Below are positions 25,701-34,325 of a DNA stretch of 64,000 nucleotides, in pieces (within the stretch, counting starts at the first letter, position 1; every line of letters begins with the position of its first letter). The DNA is from Luteolibacter sp. Y139 (GTDB taxonomy: Bacteria > Verrucomicrobiota > Verrucomicrobiia > Verrucomicrobiales > Akkermansiaceae). The notes beneath the pieces are model-generated. The model saw nothing but the letters and a program-made list of their open reading frames with translations, was not told the DNA's origin and did no database searches. The DNA lies in contig NZ_JBBUKT010000002.1 of NCBI RefSeq assembly GCF_038066715.1, forward strand, positions 310,001 to 374,000, in the 5' to 3' direction. A program made the translations under genes and the position numbers.

Positions 25701-28700
25701 GTGGCGAGTTGAAGCCTAGTGTCAGTGTGCGGGACGCGCCCGGGACCAAGGTGAAGGCGCTGTCAGCGGGGGTTACGGTGAAGGGAGCATCGATGGTGAG
25801 CGAGGACACCGAGAGGACTTCGGTGCCGCTGTTGGTCACCGTTGCAGAGATGGTGGTGGCATTGGCACCGGCGAAGACCGAAGCGAAGGTCGCCGTGGTA
25901 CGGGAGAGGGTGATGGCGGGGGTGCCGATGACGGTGAGTTCCACTGGGACAAGCACCACGGGACGTACCGGGTCATTGGTGGCCAGCTCGATGCTCGAGC
26001 GATAGATTCCGCCGATCAGCCCGCTGGCATTGGCCGTGACGGTGACATCGGCGCTGCCGCCCGCGGCGACGGTGCCGCTGGCGGGACTCGTCGTGCGGAA
26101 GGTGGGTGTTCCGAGGGTCGCGTCGAGGAAAGACGACATGATGCCCTGCACTTGGGCGTCGTCGCTCACGCTGCCGGTGCTGCCGACGTACACCAGATGG
26201 TAGAGGCGGGTATTGGCGGCGAGGCCGGAGATGGTATGGGCGTCGTCATTGGTGTCGCTAGCGAAGCTGTGGGACAGTCCTGGCTTGTCTTCCACGATCA
26301 CGAGATGGTGGAGGGTCCGGAAGCCGGGACCTTGGACGCGCTTGAAGAAGCCGCGATAGGTCACCTGGCCGCGCTGGAGTAGAACGGAAGAGCCCACCGC
26401 AGCGCCGGCACCATTGGCTCCGAGATTTCCCCGGATGCGGAATTCATTCACGTTTTTCAGATCCGCCGCGAAGACAAAGAGTCCCGGGTACTTCCGCGTG
26501 AAGTACTGGCCGCTGGTTCCCAAGCTGCCAGGCGCAGCCGTGATGAGGCCATCCGTGTAGATCAAGTTGCTGTCGGAAAGATCGGTGGAGAGTTTGTTGC
26601 CGCCGTCGAAGAGATTTGCGCCGCCGTCAATGATCTCGCTTCCGGTGAAGCCTTCGTCGAAGTGCTCGCGATAGGGGATCGCGGCCGTGACGCTGGCCTG
26701 ATTTGCATCCAGCTTGGTCAAGGCAGTGCTGAGATCGGTGGCAGACGTCACCGCGATCGATGGTACTGACCAAGTCAGGGCCGAGTTGCCTTGGTTGGCC
26801 AAGGTAAAGGAGCCGGTCATCGTGGTGCCCGCAGCGAGGGTGAATTGCAGGGGCAGCGGGGTCGCGAGCGCAGCAACGGGGGGGAGGATGGCACTGCCAG
26901 TGACGGGAACTTGAAGCGCCGGCTGGGCGGGCTCGTTCGAATGGATCGTCAGGCTGGCGGCAAGGGGGCCGCTGGCGGTGGCGGGTTGGTGGCGGACACG
27001 AACCACCACGCTGCTGAAGGCAGGGACGCTGAGGGGATAGCCAGTGCCGGCGATGGAGAAGTCCGGAGACGAAGAGTCGATGCCAGTGATGAGCAAGGTG
27101 GCCGCTCCGCGGTTTTCCAAGGTGAAGTTCTGTTCGCTGAATGTTCCCGCGCAGGTTGCGGGCATGGTGATGGATGCGGGCGTGGTTTCGAGGTCCGGCG
27201 TTCCGGTCACGGTGAGGCGCACCGGCACCGTTAGATTCTGGGCGGGGCTGGTGGCGGTCAGCTGGATCTCAGCGAGATATTCCCCGGCCGCCATGCCGGT
27301 GGTCTTCGCCGTGACCTGCAGGGGCGAAGCGCTGCTGGCGGCGGCGGTGCCGCTCGGCGGTGAGAGTTCCAGCCAGTCGATCATGCGGTGAGATCCCCAG
27401 AGCGCTAGGCGCACGGCGAGATTGAGGTGAGACACCACGCCAGTCTTGTCGTAGAAAACGTCGTCTCCGAAACATGCCACGCGTCCCTTGCCCAGGGATG
27501 AGATCGCACCCACGGTCGCGGTCCCCATTTTCATGATGGGCACGGCGGGGGCTGCGAGCGTGAGCTGCCCATAGTAGTAGGTGGCGGGCAGGGCCGTGAC
27601 GCCGGTGGTGACCGGGTGGGGGAGGAACGTCGCGGCCGGACTACTAGAGTTCCAGTAGGAGAGCGTGATGCCGCTGCCGGCCAGGATGCTGTTCGGATAG
27701 GAGAAGTAACTATTCTGGTCTGCCAGGAACAGGGATCCGCCGTCCATGACCCACGTCCTCAGCAGGGTCAGGTTGGAACTCGACAGGTAGTCGACATTGC
27801 CATCAAGGTAGATCAGGTTCTTGCCCGAGATATTGCCAGCGGTGAGGCTGGAGTAGTTGATGTAGCTGGTGTCCGCACCTTCGGTCTTCAGCCGGGCCAC
27901 CAGGTCATCATAGTAGCTGGAGGAACTGGAGATCACCAGGGCCTTCAAACCTTGCAGGGGCTTGGTGAGGGATCCATCTCCCACCGGCACCACGGTGGAG
28001 GTCCAAGAAACGGCGGAGGCGCCGGAGTTCGCGAGGTTCAAACTCTGGGTGGCGGAAGAGCCCGAAACCAAGGACAGGGCGAGGGTGTTCGGCCCCACGG
28101 ACAGAGCTCCGGAGGCCATGCCGCTGCCATGGAGTCCGATCTGCCGCGGTGCCTGTCCGGGTGCATTGGTGGTGAGGGTCAGTGTGCCGACGACCTCTCC
28201 GAAGTCCTCCGGGCCGAAATGGATCGCGAGGCTGCGGGTTTCTCCTGCTGCCAATTGCAACGGGGCGGATAGCGGCAGCGAAAAGAATGGTGAGCCGGCA
28301 AGAGCGGCTTGGACACTCAGCGGGGCGGATCCCAGGTTGGTGATCTGTAGCGCCTGACTCCGGATGCTGCCGATGGAGGTCGGCTGGAATTCCAAGGCTT
28401 CGGCGGACACTTGGAGAATGGGCGCGCCGGTTACTTGCATTGCCAAGGGGATGGTCACTGCGGGACGTCCGGCCTGACTGTGGAGCAGGGACAGGATCCC
28501 CTTGTAATTTCCGACGTTGGCATGGCTTGCATCGAAACGCAGTTGCACCGGGGTGCTGCCGCCTGCCGGAATGCTGCCGGAGGATGGCTCCGCATAGACC
28601 CAGGTGAGACCCGGATCGATGAGTTGAAGAAAGGCTTGCATGACGGGGCGCGCCACCTCCTCCGCACCGAGTGAGGAACCGCTATTACCAGCATAGAGCA

Positions 28701-31700
28701 GATAATGGATGCGCCGGGTGCCGGACAGGCCGCTCACGGTATGATCGTCTTCATTCGTGTCCGTGGGGAAGCTGTGACCGAGCCCCGGTCGGTCCTCGAC
28801 GATCACGAGCTGATTGATGGAGGGATCGCCGGCTCCGTAGGTCCGCTTGAGGAAACCGCGGTAGGTCCTGCCGTGAAAGGTCATGGTCAGTTCGCTGCCA
28901 TCGACCGTGCCGGAACTATCCGCCCCGGTGCCGCCGGTGATCTGGAAATTGTCCACGCCCTGCATTTCGGCGGAGAACACGAAGAGTCCGGGATACTTGC
29001 GGGTGAAGTAGCGCCCGCCGGGGCCGAAGGATGCGGGCGAGGCTGTGATCTTGCCGTCGGAGTAGTTGAGGTAGGTGGTAGCGGCTAGGTTCGTGGCAAG
29101 ATAATTGCCATTGTCGTACATGTCGTTGCCGCCGTCGGAGATGTTGGTGCCGGTGACGCCGTCGGTGAAATCGTAGCGGCCCGGGATCAGGCTGGTGATC
29201 GTCTGATAGTCGCGGTCGAGATCGACTAACAGATCGGCCAAGACGTCAGTGTCATTGGCGGATTCATTGCTGGTATCGCTCATACCCACGCTCCACTCGA
29301 GGGGCATGTCGCCCGGATTGCTGATGAGGAGTTGTTCGGTGCGCGCGGTGCCTTGAGGCGTGCTGGTGGAGAAGGCCAGCGGGCTGTAGTTCAAGAGGGC
29401 GCCCGTGAAACCAGTCCCACGGAGCTGTGCGCTCAGCAGAGGATGGGTGGGATCGTCAGAGCTGATCGTGATCGCCCCTTCTTGCAGCCCCACATCAGGA
29501 GGACAGAATGTGACCGGAAGCGTCAGCCGCTGCCGGGGTGCCAGCGTCAGAGGCGCGGGCGAAACAATGGCGAATGCGGGGTGATTGATCGTAATCGCTG
29601 AAATCGAGACCGGTTGTGTTCCCGGGTTTTCGATGGCGATGTTCCGGATCGCGGTGCCATTGACGGCGGAATCCGGGAAGACCAACTCCGCGGGATCGAA
29701 GGAAATGGCGGGAGCGTCGGAGACGCTGAGCTGCACCGCGATCTCGCGTTTCGGGGTGGTGGGAGAGTCGGTAGTCAGCACTAGCCCCCCTTGGTAGATG
29801 CCCGCCTCGACGAAGCTGGCATCGAACAACAGTGTGACGGTGGCCGTCTCGCCCGGAGCCAACGTGCCCGAGACCGGGTCTGCGATCTGGAGCCAGCGGC
29901 TGCGTGCCGCCAGCCAGTCCACCGCTTGATTGACGAACAGCCGGGTCTGTCCCGTGGCCCAGTCGCTGGTGTAGTGAATCTCGTTGCCTGCCATGAAGAC
30001 CCGGCCGGCTCCAAGCCAGGAGGCCGCAGCAAAGATGTCGCCCGAAGGAGTGCGGACCAACGCCTCCGCCGGGCCGCTGACCGTGCAATGGGCGCCGTAG
30101 GAACTCGCCCCGATTGAGGTGACATTCTCGGTGATCTCGTGGGGCACGATGTCGGTAAGCGTCTCGAAGATGAAGCTATCGTAGACGAGCCCTTGAATGC
30201 CGCTGCCGTTTGCCAGCGCGTTGATGTTTCCCATGGAGACGCTCTCGTCGCCTTCCAGAAAGAGGGCACCGCCCGCCATGGTCCAGGCGCGCAAGAGGGC
30301 GATGTCGGCGGCTGTCAAGGAGGACGCCGTGTCGTCGAGGACGACGATGCTGATGCCATTGAGAGAAGTCGCGCCAAGTGGCAGGGTGAGCGCTGTGACG
30401 GAGGCACCGCGGCTGCCCATTTCGGTTGCGAATTCGGAGAAGCTCCCCGTGAGCATGCCGATCCCGACGCCGCCCAAGTCCACGTCGACATCCTCGACCG
30501 AAGGCAAGGCGTCGTGGACCCGCACCGCACCGGGGCGATCCGGATCCTCCTCGGTTCCGGCGACATGAGCGGGCAGGTTCGTGCTTTGGTTGGCCGAGAT
30601 CGAGGCCACGGTGGACTGCCATTGGAGAGGGACGTTGCCGTCGTTGGTGATCTGCACCGTGCGGGTGGTAGAGTCGCCCGCCAAGAGGGAGACGGAAATG
30701 GATTCTGGTGCGGCAGAGAGTTGCGCCTTACCCAAGCGGAGCTCGAGGCCCTCGGCATTGGGAGGGAGCGTGACGGTCGTGGTCGTGCCGGCCATGTAAC
30801 CGGCAGCGGTCGCGCGGAGCTGATAGCTTCCTTCGTAAACCTGGAAGTCGAAGTGTCCGTCTGCGTCCGTGGTGATCGTGCCGCCAAGTGGTCCGGAATA
30901 GGTGAGGGCGGCACCACCGATAGCTCCCAGACCATCCTTGCGCAGCACCTGTCCGCTGATGCGGTGGAAGCTGTGGACTTCAAGTGGCCGCAGGGACGTC
31001 CAGCTTTCGCCGGTGGCGGGAGTCACCGTGAATTTAAGCGGCACCTGGGCCGGAGTCGGGAGATTGGGAGCGAGAGCGATGGTGAAGCGATGCAAGCCGG
31101 TGAGCTCTCCGGGATCCAGATAGCTGAGCGGGAAGGGACCGCCTGTCACGGTCACGCCGGGCGTTGGCGTTTCGAGGCCGAGTGTCGCGGTGCTCGCTTC
31201 CGCGGGCTCCGACCCGACGTTCTTGAATGCAACATCGAAGGTAATCGTTTCACCAGGGCTGGCGATGCCATCGCCGTTTCCGGCCAGCTCGGCGACCTCG
31301 ACCACGCTCGGAAGCACCCGGGGTCCCGAAACGTACTCGGCGGCGCGGTGCAGATTCAGGCGTCCGCCCGAAACGCAGATCCCGTTCAATGCAGGCAAGC
31401 GATCGGCCGTTTGCAGCAGCACCTCCTTGATGTCCATATGGCTGCGTTCCGGACTGATGGCATAGAGCAAGGCGGCGGCGCCGGAAACATGGGGCGTGGC
31501 CATGGAGGTGCCGCTCTTGGTGCCGTAGGTATTGCCGGGCGTCGTGCTATAGATGTCAGTGCCAGGAGCGCCCAAATCGACGGTCGTCTTGCCGAAGCAG
31601 GAGAAGGATGAGAGCGCATCGGTGCGCGTGGTGGATGCCACGGCGATGACATTGTCGAGATTGTAGGTGCTTGGGTAGTGAGGGGTGATGTCGTTGTCCG

Positions 31701-32922
31701 TGGCATCGTTGCCAGCGGCCGCGATAAACAATTGGCCCGCGGCACCGGCGTCGCGGATGGCCTGCTCCAAGGTGGCGCTGTAGGCACCACCGCCCCAGGA
31801 ATTGGATGTCAGCGTGACCCCAAGCTTGCGGCCGTAGTTGACAGCGTCGACCGCGTCGGAGGTGCTGCCACTCCCGCCTGGGCTGAGGAATTGCAAGGCA
31901 ACCAGTGAGACTTCCCAATTGACTCCGGCAACGCCGATCAGGTTGTCACCCACGCCACCGATGGTCCCGGCGCAGTGGGTGCCGTGGCCATTGCCGTCGG
32001 TGGGGTCTGAGTCGTCGGTATAGAAGTCCCAGCCATGGACGTCATCGATGAAGCCATTGGCATCATCGTCGATGCCATTGGCCGGGATCTCACCGGGATT
32101 GGTGTACATGTTGGCGGCCAAGTCCGGGTGACTGCCATCAATGCCGGAGTCGATAATGCCGACGATGACATCGCGGCTGCCGGTGGAGATGCTCCAAGCC
32201 TCCGGGGCATCGATGTCAGCATCCGCGACTCCGGAAGACTGGCCGGTATTGTGCAGACCCCAGAGCGAGGAGAAGCTGGGGTCCGACGGCGTCACGTCGG
32301 CGAACTGCAGATAGTCGGGCTCGGCAATCGCCAGTTGCTCGTTTCCGAAATCCGCGCGGAAGCGTGAGATCAAGCCATCCACGGCATCGAGTATGGCATG
32401 GGGGGCTTGGACGAGATAAACGTCGTCGGTGAGCAGCTTCCGCCGGATCTTGAGACCCTGCCGTGCGCACCAGTCTGCAACAGCCGCGCGGTCGAAGCCG
32501 GCGGGGAAGCGCATCATCGCGTGATCAGCGACCTGGATCGTGCGGCTCAGGCGCTTGTCCCGGCCGTCGGGCAGGTGCTGCCATGTCTCTTCAACCTGAA
32601 GCAGGGGATACTTGAAGGAGCTTTCAACGAGTTGTGAAATACGCCGCCTGTTTTGGTTGCCGGGCAGGCTGAGTTCGCGACGGTCGAGAAGCTTGGCCGT
32701 GGCCAACAGGTGATCGGCGGGAGCCTCCACCCCTGCGGACGAATCCAGTGCGTTGCGTTCCGGTCCGCTCTGGTCACGGGAGTCAGGGCCCGCCGTGGAA
32801 AATGCTGTCGCTTCCGTAGATGCCGTGCTGTCGCCGCTGCCAGTCACCGGGGCGTGGCGGGGACTCAATAACAGGAGCAGGGCAATGAGAAGGAGGGCAA
32901 GGAGCGTGAGGAGGCGCTTCAT
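22744..32922 (-). CDS. Giant secreted subtilase (3392 aa) with nested Ig-like, GATase-like and unknown domains
   Basis: Residues 1-20 are a hydrophobic signal. Residues about 90-215 resemble a subtilase propeptide. Residues about 220-530 are an S8 peptidase with triad Asp258 (IIDSGIDG), His313 (GHGTHCAG) and Ser473 (GTSMATPH). Next come a CARDB-like and a carboxypeptidase-regulatory-like beta domain, then a long run of BACON/ASH ('choice-of-anchor D') Ig modules. Four class-I-GATase-like domains lie at about 815-1003, 1654-1850, 2493-2690 and 2906-3100. They lack the G-x-C-x-G nucleophile. Two copies of an unrecognised ~200-residue domain lie at about 1224-1441 and 2061-2274. Each insert sits between the 'W-S/T-x-V' strand and the 'sGtlapG' half of one Ig module. 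The C-terminus has a DPDGDGLDLGTEY motif and ends like the two beta-repeat proteins. It is predicted to be an active extracellular protease with a scaffold-like tail; its substrate is unknown. Confidence 0.85.
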   Translation of the reverse strand: MKRLLTLLALLLIALLLLLSPRHAPVTGSGDSTASTEATAFSTAGPDSRDQSGPERNALDSSAGVEAPADHLLATAKLLDRRELSLPGNQNRRRISQLVESSFKYPLLQVEETWQHLPDGRDKRLSRTIQVADHAMMRFPAGFDRAAVADWCARQGLKIRRKLLTDDVYLVQAPHAILDAVDGLISRFRADFGNEQLAIAEPDYLQFADVTPSDPSFSSLWGLHNTGQSSGVADADIDAPEAWSISTGSRDVIVGIIDSGIDGSHPDLAANMYTNPGEIPANGIDDDANGFIDDVHGWDFYTDDSDPTDGNGHGTHCAGTIGGVGDNLIGVAGVNWEVSLVALQFLSPGGSGSTSDAVDAVNYGRKLGVTLTSNSWGGGAYSATLEQAIRDAGAAGQLFIAAAGNDATDNDITPHYPSTYNLDNVIAVASTTRTDALSSFSCFGKTTVDLGAPGTDIYSTTPGNTYGTKSGTSMATPHVSGAAALLYAISPERSHMDIKEVLLQTADRLPALNGICVSGGRLNLHRAAEYVSGPRVLPSVVEVAELAGNGDGIASPGETITFDVAFKNVGSEPAEASTATLGLETPTPGVTVTGGPFPLSYLDPGELTGLHRFTIALAPNLPTPAQVPLKFTVTPATGESWTSLRPLEVHSFHRISGQVLRKDGLGAIGGAALTYSGPLGGTITTDADGHFDFQVYEGSYQLRATAAGYMAGTTTTVTLPPNAEGLELRLGKAQLSAAPESISVSLLAGDSTTRTVQITNDGNVPLQWQSTVASISANQSTNLPAHVAGTEEDPDRPGAVRVHDALPSVEDVDVDLGGVGIGMLTGSFSEFATEMGSRGASVTALTLPLGATSLNGISIVVLDDTASSLTAADIALLRAWTMAGGALFLEGDESVSMGNINALANGSGIQGLVYDSFIFETLTDIVPHEITENVTSIGASSYGAHCTVSGPAEALVRTPSGDIFAAASWLGAGRVFMAGNEIHYTSDWATGQTRLFVNQAVDWLAARSRWLQIADPVSGTLAPGETATVTLLFDASFVEAGIYQGGLVLTTDSPTTPKREIAVQLSVSDAPAISFDPAELVFPDSAVNGTAIRNIAIENPGTQPVSISAITINHPAFAIVSPAPLTLAPRQRLTLPVTFCPPDVGLQEGAITISSDDPTHPLLSAQLRGTGFTGALLNYSPLAFSTSTPQGTARTEQLLISNPGDMPLEWSVGMSDTSNESANDTDVLADLLVDLDRDYQTITSLIPGRYDFTDGVTGTNISDGGNDMYDNGNYLATNLAATTYLNYSDGKITASPASFGPGGRYFTRKYPGLFVFSAEMQGVDNFQITGGTGADSSGTVDGSELTMTFHGRTYRGFLKRTYGAGDPSINQLVIVEDRPGLGHSFPTDTNEDDHTVSGLSGTRRIHYLLYAGNSGSSLGAEEVARPVMQAFLQLIDPGLTWVYAEPSSGSIPAGGSTPVQLRFDASHANVGNYKGILSLLHSQAGRPAVTIPLAMQVTGAPILQVSAEALEFQPTSIGSIRSQALQITNLGSAPLSVQAALAGSPFFSLPLSAPLQLAAGETRSLAIHFGPEDFGEVVGTLTLTTNAPGQAPRQIGLHGSGMASGALSVGPNTLALSLVSGSSATQSLNLANSGASAVSWTSTVVPVGDGSLTKPLQGLKALVISSSSSYYDDLVARLKTEGADTSYINYSSLTAGNISGKNLIYLDGNVDYLSSSNLTLLRTWVMDGGSLFLADQNSYFSYPNSILAGSGITLSYWNSSSPAATFLPHPVTTGVTALPATYYYGQLTLAAPAVPIMKMGTATVGAISSLGKGRVACFGDDVFYDKTGVVSHLNLAVRLALWGSHRMIDWLELSPPSGTAAASSASPLQVTAKTTGMAAGEYLAEIQLTATSPAQNLTVPVRLTVTGTPDLETTPASITMPATCAGTFSEQNFTLENRGAATLLITGIDSSSPDFSIAGTGYPLSVPAFSSVVVRVRHQPATASGPLAASLTIHSNEPAQPALQVPVTGSAILPPVAALATPLPLQFTLAAGTTMTGSFTLANQGNSALTWSVPSIAVTSATDLSTALTKLDANQASVTAAIPYREHFDEGFTGSEIIDGGANLFDGGNKLSTDLSDSNLIYTDGLITAAPGSLGTSGQYFTRKYPGLFVFAADLKNVNEFRIRGNLGANGAGAAVGSSVLLQRGQVTYRGFFKRVQGPGFRTLHHLVIVEDKPGLSHSFASDTNDDAHTISGLAANTRLYHLVYVGSTGSVSDDAQVQGIMSSFLDATLGTPTFRTTSPASGTVAAGGSADVTVTANASGLIGGIYRSSIELATNDPVRPVVLVPVELTVIGTPAITLSRTTATFASVFAGANATTISATVTNSGTEVLSVSSLTIDAPFTVTPADSAFTLVPGASRTLTLGFNSPQVGTFQGKLRIASNAANTPAAEITLNGTATPPPLATTNATPYTVNLQGGLTTATRSFNISNPGGAALQWSASVEYTPYAAPNGKDLQGLQIGVISVFDPFLDYLEAALVARGATVTYLAAAASPNPTPYDVILLDQTIDSLSTAYIATLKTWIENGGCMMVTTENSSITKINSLMSGGGIVAATGTGGYGSLQVVPHPITSGITSLYDTSYPYLQFNLSGQAAALTKRQINSTTFNNSTVVGPQGKGWVIASTSVFYDVFTYNSTGNRKLTDQCFSWMAGRLRGFVTPTPVSGTTAIGATSTAGFTINSAGMIPGTYQATLKYTTNSPAQPAVTVPITIEVPTESTLLPNKSSITFASTKAGVPASTTLRVDHKGTVPVIISALELPEGFTATGPAFPLTLKGGASATFTVRFSPLLANSYGGNLRIISNAVTPPPAIPLSGTATLGPVLEAPVQLPPLTRFAGATSTLPLQVANAGPENLTWTSSVMNPSAPGTTSPVLAGLRVGVFANNHQSLLADLATWGATPTNIPTTAGLLTPAAYDTIIIDGRMTSLVSSHFSALREWVKSGGTLILEGGTYSSVSRLNSLIKDSGLSAAHVPVTTAQATGFAVLPLMQGVSALTGTDCEIGLAATGQASLLALLPDGRGFAAQGSLGQGRILALGQQLFSDARYTTGSARVLAANSLSVLQRGRDVSWLSCSATGGTLVPGASADFNLSFNSTGLAPGTYRRQLRLTSNDPLRPTVPLLAEMTVIAPWTIQPASLDFGAVMQGDLLTRTVLISGDNSEPITATASPLGAGPFQLHSAAQFPVVADTPVTLPLTFQPTAEGDTASTLNLETIAGTITIPLQGKGVSSNGFPLTDFSAWRSLHFPAGGPFTGLHDDPDGDGLDLGTEYVFLRDPLQQDAVNPIRLLGHSANGLRVGYTRRGTVPDSAILLDTSDDLSSWLPFVPADRLLHQNPDGSTSVEVEVPLNEAHKFFVRGSVGTR

Positions 32923-33085
32923 GGCAGTGGTGCGCGGACGAGAAAGACACCGCGGAGACCATGCTATGCCGGATCCGGGCGCAATTATCCCCGGATGATG
33001 AGTAATTCAGCGGCCCGGGGTGGGCCGGAGATATGGAACCCGGGCCTGCCGTGCAAGCAAATCACCCCCCTTCACGAAAATGTCA

Positions 33086-34135
33086 TCATTCCTTCAAATA
33101 GACCTTTTCCCCGCCCTTGGAGGCGCTCTCGTAGATTGCGCGGATGACGGCGACCGGCTTGCGGGCTTCGGCGGCGGAGACGGTAGTCTCGCGGCCCTTC
33201 TGGATGGCGTTGACCACTTCCTCGAAGTTCCGCTGGTGCTGGTAGAAATTGATCGCCTTGGGATCGTTCGCGCCAAGGCCGGCGGCTTGGCCTTTCATGA
33301 GCGTGGAGCGGATTTCGGCGTCCTCCGGCTTCTCGTTCATGAAGTCCCAGATTTCGAAGGCTTCATCGGCGAGGAAGACGGAGCCCTCGGTGCCGCTGAG
33401 TTGGACGCGGGCCGGGTGGCCATCCTTCGACCAAGTGCAGGTGGAGCCTTCGATCACGCCGCGTGCGCCGTTTTCGAATTCGACGATGGCGACGGCGATG
33501 TCTTCCACCTCGATGCGCTCGTGGGCGAGGCACGCCATGCTTGCCTGCACGGCTTTCACGGGACCGGCGAGATAGATGAGGGCGTCGATGGTGTGGATCG
33601 ACTGGTTCATCAGCGCACCGCCGCCATCGAGTGCCCAGGTGCCGCGCCAGCCGGCGGAGTCGTAGTAGGCTTGGTCGCGATACCACTTCACGTAGCAGGA
33701 GGCCGAGGTGAGCTTGCCGAAGCGGCCTTCGTCGGAGGCCTTCTTGAAGGCTTCCATGCCGGGGTGGAAGCGGCGATTGAGGACAGCGGAGAGGGTCTTG
33801 CCATTCGCCTTGGCGGCGGCCATGAGCTGGTCGATGCGCTCGACGGTGACTTCCAGAGGCTTCTCGCAGATGACGTGCTTGCCGGCATTCAGGGCGGCGA
33901 GGGAGGGATCGAGGTGAGCGCCGGACGGAGTGCCGACGGTGACGATTTCCAGCTCGGGATCGGCGAGGAAGGCAGCCATGTCGGAGTAGGCCTTGGCACC
34001 GTATTCGGCGGCCAATTTCTCGGCGGCCTCACCGCGGAGGTCGAAGACCGAGTGGAGTTCGCCACCGGTCATCGCGGTGATCGCCTTGGCGTGGAAGTGG
34101 CCGATCATGCCGGCACCGATGATTCCGAATTTCAT
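33086..34135 (-). CDS. Gfo/Idh/MocA family oxidoreductase
   Basis: 349 residues. The N-terminal Rossmann domain has GIIGAGMIGHFHAKAI at residues 4-19, and the family motif CEKPLEVT at about residue 95. The Lys of EKP is the usual catalytic residue. The C-terminal alpha/beta domain follows, with GGALMNQSIHTIDALIYLAG carrying the conserved Asp-His-type active-site motif. These enzymes use NAD(P) to oxidise or reduce sugars, inositols or amino sugars. No export signal is seen, unlike many planctomycete/verrucomicrobial relatives, so it is cytoplasmic. The gene lies upstream of the giant subtilase (163 bp apart, same strand) and is divergent from an MFS transporter, which may import its substrate (inference). 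Confidence 0.88.
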   Translation of the reverse strand: MKFGIIGAGMIGHFHAKAITAMTGGELHSVFDLRGEAAEKLAAEYGAKAYSDMAAFLADPELEIVTVGTPSGAHLDPSLAALNAGKHVICEKPLEVTVERIDQLMAAAKANGKTLSAVLNRRFHPGMEAFKKASDEGRFGKLTSASCYVKWYRDQAYYDSAGWRGTWALDGGGALMNQSIHTIDALIYLAGPVKAVQASMACLAHERIEVEDIAVAIVEFENGARGVIEGSTCTWSKDGHPARVQLSGTEGSVFLADEAFEIWDFMNEKPEDAEIRSTLMKGQAAGLGANDPKAINFYQHQRNFEEVVNAIQKGRETTVSAAEARKPVAVIRAIYESASKGGEKVYLKE

Positions 34136-34325
34136 GGTTTTGGTGTGAAAGAAAGAGGGTTTTCCTGCGGGTCAGGGCTGTATGACAAGGTGCCCGTGAA
34201 GCTCGCTGCGATGAGAAAAGCGGGGGATGACAAACTTGTCGAGAAAAGGCTTCCCTAACAAGCTTTCAGGCTTGCCGGATCGTCCACGGCACTCTGGAGT
34301 CGCCGAAACTCAAGAACGGTTCTTT

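Noticed and set aside
32923-33085. Inverted repeats GGCCCGGG/CCCGGGCC (33012-33046) as a terminator
   Set aside because: The stem is short with a long loop and no T-run; GC-rich palindromes of this kind arise easily in this composition.
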